Part shown: piece after piece, positions 20,434-30,546 of the stretch
How positions within the stretch are numbered: position 1 is the stretch's first letter
How the letters are laid out: every line of letters begins with the position of its first letter
From: Taxillus chinensis
Lineage: Eukaryota; Streptophyta; Magnoliopsida; Santalales; Loranthaceae
Length of the DNA stretch: 64,000 nucleotides
Assembly (NCBI GenBank): GCA_023512835.1
Contig: JAKCVP010000416.1
Coordinates: forward strand, 39,441-103,440
Direction: 5' to 3'
The notes under the pieces: model-generated
Seen by the model: only the letters and a program-made list of their open reading frames with translations
The model's database searches: none
Told to the model about the DNA's origin: nothing
Made by a program: the position numbers and the translations under genes

Positions 20434-22750
20434 GCGCGGGGCTTAGCATCTGTATTTCGTTGGGAGCTCGGCGTTTGCTTTCCATTCCATAAACCCCTCC
20501 GGCCGACAGATCTAGTGGTAGGTGGTCCCGAAAGCTTTCGGGAATAGGGTAGCCGAGTGTTTCCGCACAGCAATGAACCGCGAACCCTAGACGCCCAAAA
20601 GAGATCGGGGGCTCTAGTAGTGGCACCTCAACAGTTCACGGAGACATGTACCGAATGCTCATACGGGACAGTTTACTCCCGGGGGGTAAGATACTGGTGT
20701 TCTCGGACGATAGGGGGTGCGGACACACCTGCGCGGATTACAGGTGACGGTTACAAGAATTGCGGGGAAGTGAACAGTACCCGAAAGCATTCTGGGATGG
20801 ATGTAGACCCATCGGGCAGGGAGACTCATTCCGGTCCTGGGAGTATCTATCTCACTCTCAATACGGAGCGAAGCATTATTAGAGGCAGAAAGACACCACC
20901 GGTTGTTGGGCCGAACTCCATATCCGGGTCTTTAGTAATCGATTCAAAGACATAGTCAAAAAACGGTTTCCCCATTTCATTTTGTTATACAGAAGGCTCG
21001 AAGTTTAGACCGCTCACAGTAGTGCTTCCCCAAGAAAAGAGCATGAAAGAGGCGATCAGAATGGTACTCGATTCCATGTACGCCGAGTCTGATAGTCGAG
21101 GCAGCAACTCTCTATTAAGTCAACGGATCAAAGAAGAGTGGGGCACCTCTTGCAGGTTTCTTGAATTCGACATCCGGAAGTGTAAGCAGCACTTCGACCG
21201 ACATCGACTCATCCCAATCCTTAAAGAAGAGATCGACGATCCCAAGTTCTGTTACTTCATTCATAAAGTATTTTCCCCGGAGGTGAGAAGGGCCCTGACT
21301 CCGTCCAACAAAGTGTACTCTCGGCCCAACCGTGGCACATCTACCTAAAGAAGCTCGATCAGGAGATAGGGATGCTCCGAAAGAAGTACGAAATTCCGAT
21401 AGTTAAGAGAATAGGTGCTTTCGAGAAGCCAAAGCAAGAGAGCGGGCCGGCATCCTACGTATTGCCTGTATTGCCGTTTGCGTACACCCCAAACACTAGC
21501 AACCGAAGGGGGACTCTCAGACTCGCTAGTTGCCGGCTTGCCGTCACAAACACGCCATCGAGCTGCCTCCTTTGCGCCCGTAATGCCGGGTGTTCCCCGA
21601 AGGCTTTATACGGCGGTAGAGCACGCAGTAAGCAGAATTGGGCCATGAGATACCCTAAGCAGGCTGTTGAAAAGCACCGGAAAGAGCTGGGCGAGAAAAG
21701 ACTTCTCCGGTCAGAGAAAGGCCAGTACCGTAGTACGCTTTCCCAACACACCTCTTCTGCCTTGGAAAGGATTTGTTACGCGCGATATGCCGACTGCTTA
21801 CTACTGGGTTTCGTGGGTCCCGTAGAGCTGGCAATCCAAAAACGTATCGCCCACTTCCAACAATCCGGCCTGAACCTTGTAGGCTCTGAAGGCAGAAACA
21901 CAATAGCTGCACGGAGTACGGTAGAATTCCCCGGTACGGTCATTCGTAAAGTCCCGACTAGGACTCCAATACCCTTCGTGAGAGAGCTGGAGAAGCGTCT
22001 ACGGGTAAAGCACCGTATCCTTCAAACAGCTTTCCACCTACGCTCCGCCATCCAGTTTCGCGGAAAAACCTAGGTAGTCAGAGTCGCCCGAGTCAACCGT
22101 ATGGGATGCTGAGCGGAGAGAGTCTGGACGTGCCACTATCTGGAAAAACCGTCCGAAGAACACCTGAGCTGGACCGTAAACCTCCGGAAGAGCTCCTCTC
22201 TTTTAGCAACCCATCGGACGTGCCACTTGCAGCGGGCATGAGTGTCCGGAAGTGCTTGTATAGGGGTTCGGGAGTTCAGTGGGACAGATCTCTCCGCATG
22301 GAATACAATAGAGATACAGATAGAGGCGCCTATCAAAAAGATACTCCGAAGGCTGCTGGAAAAAAGGTATCATTAGCCGAAGAAGACCCTGGCCCATACA
22401 CGTGGCAAGCTTTACGAACGTGAGCGACGGAGACATCGTGAATTGGTCCGCGGGCATAGCGATCCGGTTGCTTTCCTACTACAGGTGCCGCGACAACATT
22501 GTCCAAGTCCGCACGATTGTCGACCACCAGATCCGCTGGTCTGCCATATTCACCCTGGCCCACAAGCACAAATCCTCGGCGCGGAATATTCTTAAGAAGT
22601 TCTCCAAAGACTCAAATCTCCGCAATAAAGATGGTAAGACCCAAGCAGAGTTCCCCAACCGCATAGAGCTTGGGAAGCTCGGACCCAATAGGAGAGTGGC
22701 ACTGTGCCAGTTGCGATGCAGGCCGGATAGAGTACTGAGTGTTTCGTAAG
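20434..22750 (+). other. nad1 intron 4 (nad1i728), 5' part with matR, left copy
   Basis: The intron begins GCGCGGGGC after exon 4 and contains the matR frame in the position of domain IV, the standard arrangement. No domain V and no nad1 exon 5 are recognisable downstream of matR up to rps12. The intron is probably split after matR, with the 3' part elsewhere in the genome. The end given is the end of recognisable maturase homology, not a mapped boundary. Confidence 0.75.
21043..22690 (+). pseudogene. matR: matR (intron maturase), frame-broken, left copy
   Basis: Group II intron maturase with reverse transcriptase and domain X regions, normally about 650 codons. It starts ATG with MKEAIRMVLDSMYAESDS. 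Conserved blocks follow in order: RIKEEWGTSCRFLEFDIRKC, HRLIPILKEEIDDPKFCYF, YLKKLDQEIG, RKKYEIPIVKRI, RICYARYADCLLLGFVGPVE, QKRIAHFQQSGLNL, TIAARSTVEFPGTVIRKVPT, ELEKRLRVKHRI, then domain X blocks TNVSDGDIVNWSAGIAI, IRWSAIFTLAHKHKSSARNI and IELGKLGP. These fall in at least three frames. Both arms have YADC where maturases have YADD, although plant matR is thought to act in splicing rather than reverse transcription. The segment between ELEKRLRVKHRI and domain X is poorly conserved. It may be a decaying gene or a gene spoiled by sequence error. Confidence 0.85.
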
Positions 22751-24707
22751 AGTCGCTCACGAGGGTAGTTCCAGAGCTAGACTAGGAAAGCTCTCTATTG
22801 GAAAGCTCTGCTTTTTCTACTCTAAGAGAGAGCATTGTGCCACCTAAGAGTGTATGGGACCCCGCGCCTCGTTCTCCTAGTAGTCGGGCGCTTTATTCAC
22901 CATTTCGAGGACATCGACACAGTAAATCCTCTCATGTCTCTCATACCAACCTCTAGAAGAGTGTTACCTAGTAGCGGAGTGCTCTCTTCCAGGGTGTCTT
23001 CTTGAAGTGTGCTGCTTTCAAGTGTTTGGGTGCAGAACCAATCACGCTCGGCAAGTGCAATGCTGTACAGAAAGAGCGGGCGCTTACAAAGCCTGGCTTT
23101 GCTCTTTGACTTTAGAGTGGTTATTGAAGCAATGAGTCTTGTTGATTGCCTTTGCTTCCGGTATACACTTGTAAAAGACATGGAGCTCGCGTATCGGATC
23201 GGAATGGAATGACAAGTATTGGCCGGCCAGACTCTCTGAAGTGCTTGTGCCATCGTGTACGATTTCTGGAAAGTCTATAACATGGACTCCTCGAAGAGAG
23301 GTTTCTTAAGAGTCACTGTCTTTGCCTCTGCCGCTTGGGTGTCGTGGGCGTACGCTGGCTCCAAGTTGTAGTCGTATAGGACAGCTAGACTCTCTGGCTC
23401 AAGTGACTGAAAGCATAGAATGACTTTTGGAGATCTGAAAGGTGTTAGGCGAGTCGAGATCGGATGTCCTTGAAGATAGAGTCTATAGCGTAGCGAGATG
23501 TGCCCGAGGGTTACAGGTCTCATGCGTCTTTCTCTCTCGGTATACAGTTCGAAGCACGATTTGTTTGGTGCCAGAGGGCTTGCTTTTTCGAGACACAGAA
23601 CGATGGGAAGGTATTGTCAGATATCTGTATGGGACCCGCGGAGACACTCTCTTCAACCTGGTGCTGCGTTCGATGTCTATAAGATCGAAAAAAGCATACA
23701 CTCTGGGTTCAGTGTTTCATTCCGGTCCAGAAAGCATAGGGAAAAGCACGCGAATAAGCGGCACAGGTTGGGTTGCCGTCTCTCTTGATGTACGAAAGAA
23801 AAGGGTGTTCTGCGTTATCGGTTGCTCTATAGGGTAGCTAGAAGTTGATTGAGTGAAGGGGACTCGTCTTCTCTTATCGCTTGGAACAGGATTGCTTTCC
23901 CGGCCCTTGCTATATTCTAGCAATACACAAGTTGGAAGAATGACATGACAACAGACTCTGAAAGAGACAGCGAACTCGCCTACCCATTTCCCTAGTATCC
24001 GGAATTTCCGCAAAAGAATGTCGTTGTGTTCTATCGAAACGCACGAAACCAACAGAGCCGCGGCCGCCGCATAGATATCGATCGGAGAATACTGCATCCA
24101 AAGACAGACTGAAAGGGTACCAGCAAACCCTGTGCTCCCACCAGTGTCTTCACGCGAGTACTCTCTCTGTCTCTTTCAGTTCCAATAGAGCACATAATAA
24201 ACCTTTTCTTACCTCTTCGCCGGGATCCCAGCTGCTTCCATAAGACTGACTCTACCCTAAGAAAGCACTACAAACAAAGAGAACCTACCTAGAAACGCGA
24301 CCCGGTTTCCTCAAACGCGTCTCCCTCCCTTGAAAGCAGAGCCTGAGATTATGGTAGAATACAAGAGCTCTCTTCGGTTTTAAGAAAGTGCACCGGTGGG
24401 GTGGTTTCGGGAACTAGAGGTTTTCCAAGATCAGTCCGCTCGTGTCGAACAATCGGTATTCTTAAGGAGTGCTGCCATCTGCCAAAAGAGTACTCTCATA
24501 GAACGTTCCTTTAGAGAAGAGAGCTTTCCTTTAGATAAGAGACACACTATGAAAAGTCATAAACCGGAGAAGTCGTTTCGCAGCGAAATGCGCTTTGGAA
24601 AAGAGAGTGCTTTCTTAGGGTAGGGGCTTCTAGCTCTTTAATAAGGGTCCTTCCCTTAAAAACAGTTTTTCTAGTTGGGTTGTTTCCTCTACGCGAGCTC
24701 GAATAGA
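22751..24707. other. Gene-free stretch between matR and rps12
   Basis: No recognisable gene. It contains dispersed repeats shared with the single-copy region: about 23955-24002 with 35660-35702 (GAAAGAGACAGCGAACTCGC core) and 23510-23533 with 43333-43357 (GGGTTACAGGTCTCATGCGT core). The bases before 24708 are the rps12 3' flank. Confidence 0.65.
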
Positions 24708-25085
24708 CTATTTAGGTTTTTCCGCACCATATTTGGATCTGCCTCTTCTTCTCTCCGGAATTCCCATCAAATCCTTAACTCCTCGAATACAATGGGATTT
24801 CACACCTGGCAAATCTTTCACTCTACCTCCTCTGATTAAGACCAAAGAATGTTCCTGCAAATTATGACCTTCGCCCGGAATGTGAGCAAATATATCTTTC
24901 CTATTGCTCAACCTTACTTTTGCTATCTTACGTGGAGCTGAATTAGGTTTTTTCGGTGTTCTCGTTGGCACACGCGGGCGTACTCCTTTCTTCTGGGGAC
25001 ATTGATCCGAAGCTCTAGTACGATCAGTTCGCCTTTTTTCTTCTCTACCGTGTCCAACACGAATCAATTGAATTAAGGTTGGCAT
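24708..25085 (-). CDS. rps12: rps12, ribosomal protein S12, left copy
   Basis: 125 residues starting [20 protein letters not shown] and continuing [20 protein letters not shown], then [37 protein letters not shown] and [11 protein letters not shown] with stop. S12 is the small-subunit decoding-centre protein, and the KPNSA and PGVK loops that approach the A site are present. The usual plant protein is 125 residues. It lies 51 nt after nad3 on the same strand, the widely conserved co-transcribed nad3-rps12 pair. The A-run encoding EEKR has six A here, keeping the frame; the right copy has five. Confidence 0.97.
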   Translation of the reverse strand: MPTLIQLIRVGHGREEKRRTDRTRASDQCPQKKGVRPRVPTRTPKKPNSAPRKIAKVRLSNRKDIFAHIPGEGHNLQEHSLVLIRGGRVKDLPGVKSHCIRGVKDLMGIPERRRGRSKYGAEKPK

Positions 25086-25136
25086 CGTGCTAAAACTAGT
25101 ATTTTCTGTTCTGTAACACCCCGCCCCCACCCAATC

Positions 25137-25493
25137 CTACTCCCGATCCGAAGCACCCCTTTTCCATTCATAGAGAAATCCAATCGTCAATATCAATAAA
25201 AAGCCAATCATTGACCAAAATCCAAACATATCCAGCGTTTTTAGGGTAACCGCCCACGGAAAGGAAAAGGTTACTTCCGGATCAGGGATAATAAATAAAA
25301 TCGAAACTAGAAAAAAGCGTATATCGAAACGACTTCTGGCATCACCGAATGGATCGAAACCACATTCGTAGGCCGACAATGTCTCTGGACTGGTAGCACT
25401 CTTGGAAGCAAATGGAAAGGGAACACCGAGTGGGAGAACAGAAACTAGCGGACTGATCACTAAATAGATAGATATAGGTGCAAATTCCGACAT
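25137..25493 (-). CDS. nad3: nad3, complex I subunit 3, left copy
   Basis: 118 residues, the standard plant length, from MSEFAPISIYLV to IGFLYEWKRGASDRE. Contains AYECGFDPFGDARSRFDIRF, with the conserved Cys of the flexible loop that senses active and de-active complex I, and three hydrophobic membrane segments. The open frame extends 95 codons upstream to 25778 but that part has no nad3 similarity, so the ATG before SEFAP is chosen. Ser and Pro at many Leu/Phe sites (ISPLVS, IIPDPEVTFSFPW) predict extensive editing. Confidence 0.97.
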   Translation of the reverse strand: MSEFAPISIYLVISPLVSVLPLGVPFPFASKSATSPETLSAYECGFDPFGDARSRFDIRFFLVSILFIIPDPEVTFSFPWAVTLKTLDMFGFWSMIGFLLILTIGFLYEWKRGASDRE

Positions 25494-26851
25494 ATAAGCA
25501 ATGGGTTCTCTCGCGTAGTAGCCTCGCGCAGCATACATACCGGTCGGAAAGAGCTCTGTCGCTGCATGGAGAAAGCCACTGTTTAGACAGACAGGGAACA
25601 TTGCCATCATTTGGTACAGTACCCACTCCACCAATGTACTCTCGCAAAAAGGTGGGAAGAGATGCAGCCGGAAGTCGGAGGAATACCGCAGTCCAGGGAG
25701 ATATCCACGTGGTGTCCGTCTCTCGTAATTGTAGGGACCGAACTTCCAGTTCCAGCAATCAATTAGGGCCGTGTTCAAGGCGGGATGGATCTGTAATGAA
25801 GAGTTACCCGTGATTCTCTTCTCTTTGTATCGTTGGCAGGAAATGCTCTAAGAGTTGCTAGCCTGTTATAGTCTCGATTCTCTTGTTGAGTGTCTGTACT
25901 CTTGACAATCGAGGTGATGCAGTTTCTTGTCGGGATGCAGAGTTCGGTGGGCCTGAGCAGACACTGGAATACCTAGACCACTATTCGACCGGGGGCGGGT
26001 CTTCTCTCTACATCCGGTTGCTACAGTGATACTAGTAGTTGCATGAAACAGGCGGCAGCATACGCCAATTCCGCTGAAATACATGCACAGAATCAATAGC
26101 GAGCGGAGCGGTAAGAAGCATTCCAAAGTGTATCATTCCAGAGTAAGACATCTTTCAGATTCCGGGTGAACACACCGTGCATGCATCGATTCGGGCTCTG
26201 GCAAGATTGGGCCATGGACTGTCCTCCCTTGAAAGCCGGAGATATTGGATGCTGCCAACCAACCATTCCGCTTATGGCATGCGGAAGAGTTTGAGTGCTC
26301 CGTTCCGCATTCGAGCATTCTTCCACCGGGCTATCTATCTCTTGTCTCGGCCTATGCTCCCGGATGTCTAGACAGCACTGTTCGGAGAGTCCAGGGGTTG
26401 GATCTGCTCTCTTGCCTGTTGTTCCGGCGTGCATGCACATTCCCGTCTTCTATTTGGTACTTCTAACGAAGCAAATGGAAACAGCTCTCTTCTTTCAAGC
26501 ATCTCTGTGAGCCCCCCACACCCCCGACTTCCCTCTTTCAAGGACTCTGGGTTGTCGGTACGGAATGCAGATCTTTTTACGATGCCGACAGACTCGAAAG
26601 ATGCAGAATCCGAAGAGAGTGTTATCATTATATTAAAGAGCGGAACGCGAAATGCAACTATTTCTTTTCTTATAGATACGCGAAGCGAAAGTAGGCTCGT
26701 TGGCGTACGCGGGTTCCATAGATCTGTTTTTGCTACCCTCTCTTGGCAGGTTGGGGAGTCTACAACGTATAGAGTATACCGTTTCATAACCTCTTGCTAT
26801 GGGCTTTCCGCTTGGTATTGCTTCGCTCAAGTACATGTCTCTGTTTCTGTC
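25494..26851. other. Gene-free spacer between nad3 and trnM
   Basis: No gene recognised. The 5' extension of the nad3 frame (25494-25778) is open by chance. Short frames at 26093-26440 and 26368-26787 have no known relatives. The right-arm equivalent is 51833-53189. Confidence 0.65.
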
Positions 26852-26924
26852 ACCTACTTAACTCAGTGGTTAGAGTACCGCTTTCATACGGCGGGAGTCA
26901 TTGGTTCAAATCCAATAGTAGGTA
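26852..26924 (+). tRNA. trnM-CAU: trnM-CAU, chloroplast-like, left copy
   Basis: 73 nt. Acceptor strands ACCTACT and AGTAGGT pair fully. The D arm contains AACTCAGTGGTTAGAGTA. The anticodon stem CCGCT/GGCGG encloses the loop TTCATAC with anticodon CAU. The T arm is TTGGTTCAAATCCAA. The sequence closely follows the chloroplast elongator tRNA-Met, with two changed bases in the anticodon stem (ACCGC for ATTGC), so I infer an old plastid-derived insert that remained a foldable tRNA. Confidence 0.95.
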
Positions 26925-27992
26925 TTGGGCTTTCCTTGGGCTCTGTATGTCGAGATACCGCTGTTGCTTTCCGCTCTTTAAGAAGCTACCGAATCTGTCG
27001 TGTCCTTGAAAGCAGGCTGCTACACTGTCGTAAAAGAGCCCCAGACGCCTTCGCTTCGAGTGTTTCTCTCTTGGAGCCTTGAACAGATACCTGAAAATCT
27101 CCAGGAAAAGTAGGACTCTCCCTTGCTACGCTGCCATTCAATGGTTCTTGCTCTGCCCAACAAGACACAACAAGACAGATTCGGCAGCTCGATTACGTAT
27201 GCCATAGGACCGAAGGAAAGGTTGCAGCAGATCTTACAAGGGTATCTGAAGACTGTTTTGTGTCCTGGGAAAGAGCTCTCTTCTTTCGGAATCTCTCTTT
27301 CGCCGCTACACGCAGACCCAATACCCAGTTACTGCGCCATCCAGCCCATAGAAAGGTTATGAAACGGTAGAAGCACACTGTCTGTTTCCAAGTTCATGTG
27401 TAATAGTACAGCGGGTGTTTCCACACATACCTTTTTGGACGATAATGTGTTGTGTGACAATACCCAGAGAGATCCTTCTTCTGCTGCTTCTGTTGTCAGT
27501 ACAACTCCTAAAACCGCATATGCAATTTCGAACTGGTTTGCTTACGCTCTGCTTTCGAACTCCCCTCCGTTATACCTTAAGAGTACGCACCGGGCCGGTG
27601 TTGCCTTCTTAGTTCGGGGGCATAATGTATTTGGAGCCGCATATGGATCGGTGAAGTGGGAAGCACTTGACTACCGAGAGAGAGCGGAGCTGGCCCACTT
27701 CGATTTCGAAGAAACCTCTAGAGTGTCAGTGAGTCTCGGTTGTGTAGAGTTCCGCAGTCTATAGAGTCCTACCTTGTCTTGTCTGTTTCCAAGAGTACAG
27801 TACCAAAGACCTAGACACTCTGTATTCCGGCAAGCATTCGAATACCGATGCCTCTGGGTTCGCCAGGTTTGATTGAACGCTCGGGAAGGTGAATACTCTA
27901 CTCTGCCTAACGGACAGATTGTGCCGGCTCGCCGCCTCTTAGTGTCTAAAGAGCTCTTTCTTCTGTAGAGTTTGGACGTAGGACAGCTCCTG
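26925..27992. other. Gene-free spacer between trnM and nad2
   Basis: No recognisable gene. The 122-codon frame at 27396-27764 (right copy 50922-51290) has no known relatives. CTT/TGC-rich and AGAGAG words are common. Confidence 0.6.
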
Positions 27993-28055
27993 TCATGGCA
28001 TAGTATGCTGCGGGTCCACTCCACCCTTTCTTTGAACCTTGTGTATGAGAGCGGA

Positions 28056-28249
28056 TCGAACGTAAAGATATGAACTGAGTGCCATTTGCTGAGTTACAGA
28101 GAACAAGGGAGAGGGATATGGAAAGGAAACAGTAATGAAAGAGGAAGTCATTGCTAGTAGTAACGACTTCTCACGATCCAAGGGTTCGTATAGAATCCAT
28201 GTCCTAGGTGTATCAAAAAACATTCTTTTCGCGAAGCGTATATAATAAA
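28056..28249 (-). CDS. nad2: nad2 exon 5, left copy, stop possibly created by editing
   Basis: Encodes the ND2 C-terminus: YYIRFAKRMFFDTPRTWILY, then KSLLLAMTSSFITVSF, then SVTQQMALSSYL. Starts at TTTATTATATACGC after the intron end. In other plants the stop follows ALSLYL, but here that codon (28062-28064) is TAC. Two codons later comes CGA (28056-28058), which C-to-U editing would turn into UGA. Without that edit the frame runs on to a TGA at 27993, adding about 22 residues. ND2 is a proton-pumping membrane subunit of complex I. Confidence 0.93.
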
Positions 28250-29276
28250 ATAGAGTGAAAGGGTCCACCCCGAGGGGTACTGAGTCCTCTCCGAACCGTG
28301 CTTGAAGGTTGCCCATCATACGGCTCACCAACTTCTGCCTCTATGGGAGGATCGCTCCGGGCGGGTTCGGATCACTCTGTCTCTTAGCACTCTGATTCCG
28401 GAATGGGGTTAGCCGCGAGTCGTAACGCTCCCATTTCTTTAAGTAAAGTATGCTAGCATCCCGTACGCTTTCAGTCTGTCTGCTAGCGGCTGCCAATCTT
28501 TCTTTAAGTCTGTCAAGTACGCTGCCATTCAGTCTTTCCGGTGCTTACTCGTTCCGGCTGTGTAGGCACTTCTCTCTAGTCCCCTTCCCAGTCACAATTC
28601 TCTGATTCGGGTACTACGGACCCTCTTCCATCCATTTCCGAAGAGCCGTTTAGGAATGGGGGGGCAAAGCGCAGAGTGCTTTGAAGCACACTCTCCTCTC
28701 AGATGCTTTCAGAGATCCAAGAGCGTATTCATATTCCCATTTCTTCTAGCATGGATTCCGTATAGTCGCTTTTAGCCCCAAATCCCCGAGGGCACGGAGG
28801 CAAGAGACTGTCTTTCGGGTAGCGCATCAACATGCTTTTGCTCTTACGTGCTCGCATGCCATTGTCTGCTCTCTTATAGTAGTGGTTCGGATGGACTTCG
28901 CCGTGCTTTCCACTCGAATAGAGAATTGAAAAGGCTGTCTGATCAGAGATGTCGATTCGATCCCTTGGACTGCTGCCCTATGTTTCCGATTCTGTTTTCA
29001 ATCCGGCCGGCAGCGTCGTTCCAACAACCGGTGGGGAGCAAATACGTATACACGATTCTTGGAAAATGGCCTAAGAGTCCTAATTCCATTCACCAAAACA
29101 GGTTCATCTCTCGCGTGTAGTGCTTTTTTCGAGTCGTAAGTCTTATATGGTATAGCGATTACTCTTTCCGAACCCAATAAGCAACCCTATTCGAGTCTGT
29201 TTGGGTCCGCATCCGATCCGCTCAGATATCAAAAGAGTCCTATACTTTATCACTCTCGTGAACCTTCCGGCCGCCC
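28250..29276 (-). other. nad2 intron 4 (nad2i1282, group II, cis), left copy
   Basis: 1027 nt. The 5' end is GGGCGGCCGG. Domain V lies at about 28288-28326 (GTGAGCCGTATGATGGGCAA then CTTCAAGCACGGTTCGG), almost the same as the domain V before rps3 exon 2. It carries one arm (29166-29187) of a 22-bp inverted repeat whose partner lies upstream of exon 4, and a copy of the dispersed CTGAAAGC repeat near 28449-28540. Confidence 0.9.
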
Positions 29277-29850
29277 AACGACCTATAACGCTAGTAACTA
29301 CTCCCACTGGGGCTAGGGAGTACGCCCCACAACCAAAAGCGGCGCAGAACAAAGAGAATTTGCTAAAAAAGCCGGCTAACGGGGGGTATTCCAGCGTAAG
29401 AGAACAATGTAATTGAGAAGGTAATCGCCGAAATTGGATTCGTTTTGGAAAGAGCGCCCCAATCCGCTATATATTTCACACGGGTGTTCCGGAATGCTGA
29501 CACGATTGCGAATGCTTCTATCGTCATGAATGCATACATAAAGATACCAATCAAACACGCTTGAATGCCTTCGACTGTTCCACAAGAGATACCAGTTAGA
29601 ATATAACCTACATTTCCAATGGAACTATGAGCGAGAGGTCTTTTTACTTTCGTTTGGGCCATGGCGGAAAGTGCTCCAAAGATCATAGAAGCTATGCTGC
29701 AGAAAAAGAAGATTTGTTGAAATGTAGTTCCATAGGAACCATATAGAGAAAAACGCGAGAGATTAGCAGAAATAGAAATTTTAGGCGCTACAGAAAGGAA
29801 TGCAGTAACAGGGGTGGGTGAACCCTCATAGATATCCGGTGCCCACATAT
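29277..29850 (-). CDS. nad2: nad2 exon 4, left copy, one extra C
   Basis: Reads MWAPDIYEGSPTPVTAFLSV, then APKISISANLSR, AMAQTKVKRPLAHSSIGNVG, GTVEGIQACLIGIFMYAFMT, ADWGALSKTNPISAITFSIT, all typical of ND2. It starts two bases before the ATG, as expected for the codon split after position 709. The length is 574, one more than the standard 573. In this copy the run after GGAATA has six C, which breaks the frame at GIPP. With five C, as in the right copy, it would continue through LAGF, then SKFSLFCAAFGCGAYSLAPV and GVVTSVIG. Confidence 0.93.
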
Positions 29851-29888
29851 ACAGAGTCAGAGGAGAGAGTTGAGTCCGAAGGGGAGGG

Positions 29889-29910
29889 GGGTTGCTTATT
29901 GGGTTCGGAA
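29889..29910. repeat. 22-bp inverted repeat around nad2 exon 4
   Basis: GGGTTGCTTATTGGGTTCGG plus AA here is the reverse complement of 29166-29187 in nad2 intron 4. The pair brackets exon 4. The same arrangement exists in the right arm (about 49497-49518 and 48775-48796). Confidence 0.85.
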
Positions 29911-29912
29911 AC

Positions 29913-29941
29913 AGAGAATACGCGGCCCAAAGGTATCTGAT
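29913..29941. repeat. 29-bp inverted repeat around nad9
   Basis: AGAGAATACGCGGCCCAAAG and the following nine bases are the reverse complement of 31541-31569. The pair brackets nad9 and the nad2 intron 3 tail. The right arm has the mirrored pair near 48744-48772 and 47116-47144. Confidence 0.88.
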
Positions 29942-30546
29942 CTGTATAACACGCGAGAGATTCTTTAGCAACTAAAAGAGTGCTCTCTGAACCGAACGTG
30001 AAAGTCTATTTCCATCAGCCGGCTGTTCCCGTAACTCGACTTGGATTATATCTCCATTACGAAAAGGTCCTGAATTCTACTTCCTGGGCTGCTGGGTGCT
30101 CTTTGCTTGCTGGAAGAAAGGTAGACTACGCACCTTTCCATTTCCCAAAAGATAAAAAGGAGGGGGCATGGACCCCTTTCTCTCGTGTTGTTGCCAGCGC
30201 TTTCCCGAGCCGAAGTCTGTCTACTCCCATAATAATAAGGCTCCCGGCTCAAATACCTGGAAGGCTAAACTCATGCCCGCCGATTCGCGTGTTCCCTATA
30301 ATCCCGAAAAAGAGAGCTCTCTAGAAAACTCTATAGTAATAGAGCGTTTACTCCTTTATGTGTTGGATGGAAAACTTGGAATGCTTCCTTTAGAGAGATA
30401 TCTTGGCTGCGCTGCCTTTAGGTTTACTTCTCTCTGGCTCAACCGAACTGGGTTTACGAACACAACATGTTTATGCCGAATGTAGCGGCTTTTCTCTGTC
30501 ATCACAAGAAACACTTTTCCCTTCGGACTCTTTATAGATATAGTTG

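Larger units (their letters stand above)
29851..30100 (-). other. 3' end of nad2 intron 3 (nad2i709), left copy
   Basis: Domain V lies at about 29989-30028 (CAGCCGGCTGATGGAAATAG then CTTTCACGTTCGGTTC). The distance to exon 4 is long (about 140 nt) because the repeats 29889-29910 and 29913-29941 are inserted. No nad2 exon 3 is found upstream. nad9 starts its 3' end only 700 nt away on the same strand, so this intron is likely split. Its upstream limit is unknown. Confidence 0.7.

Noticed and set aside
25494..25778. N-terminal extension of nad3 (95 codons)
   Set aside because: No similarity to nad3; the standard 118-residue protein starts at the ATG before SEFAP.
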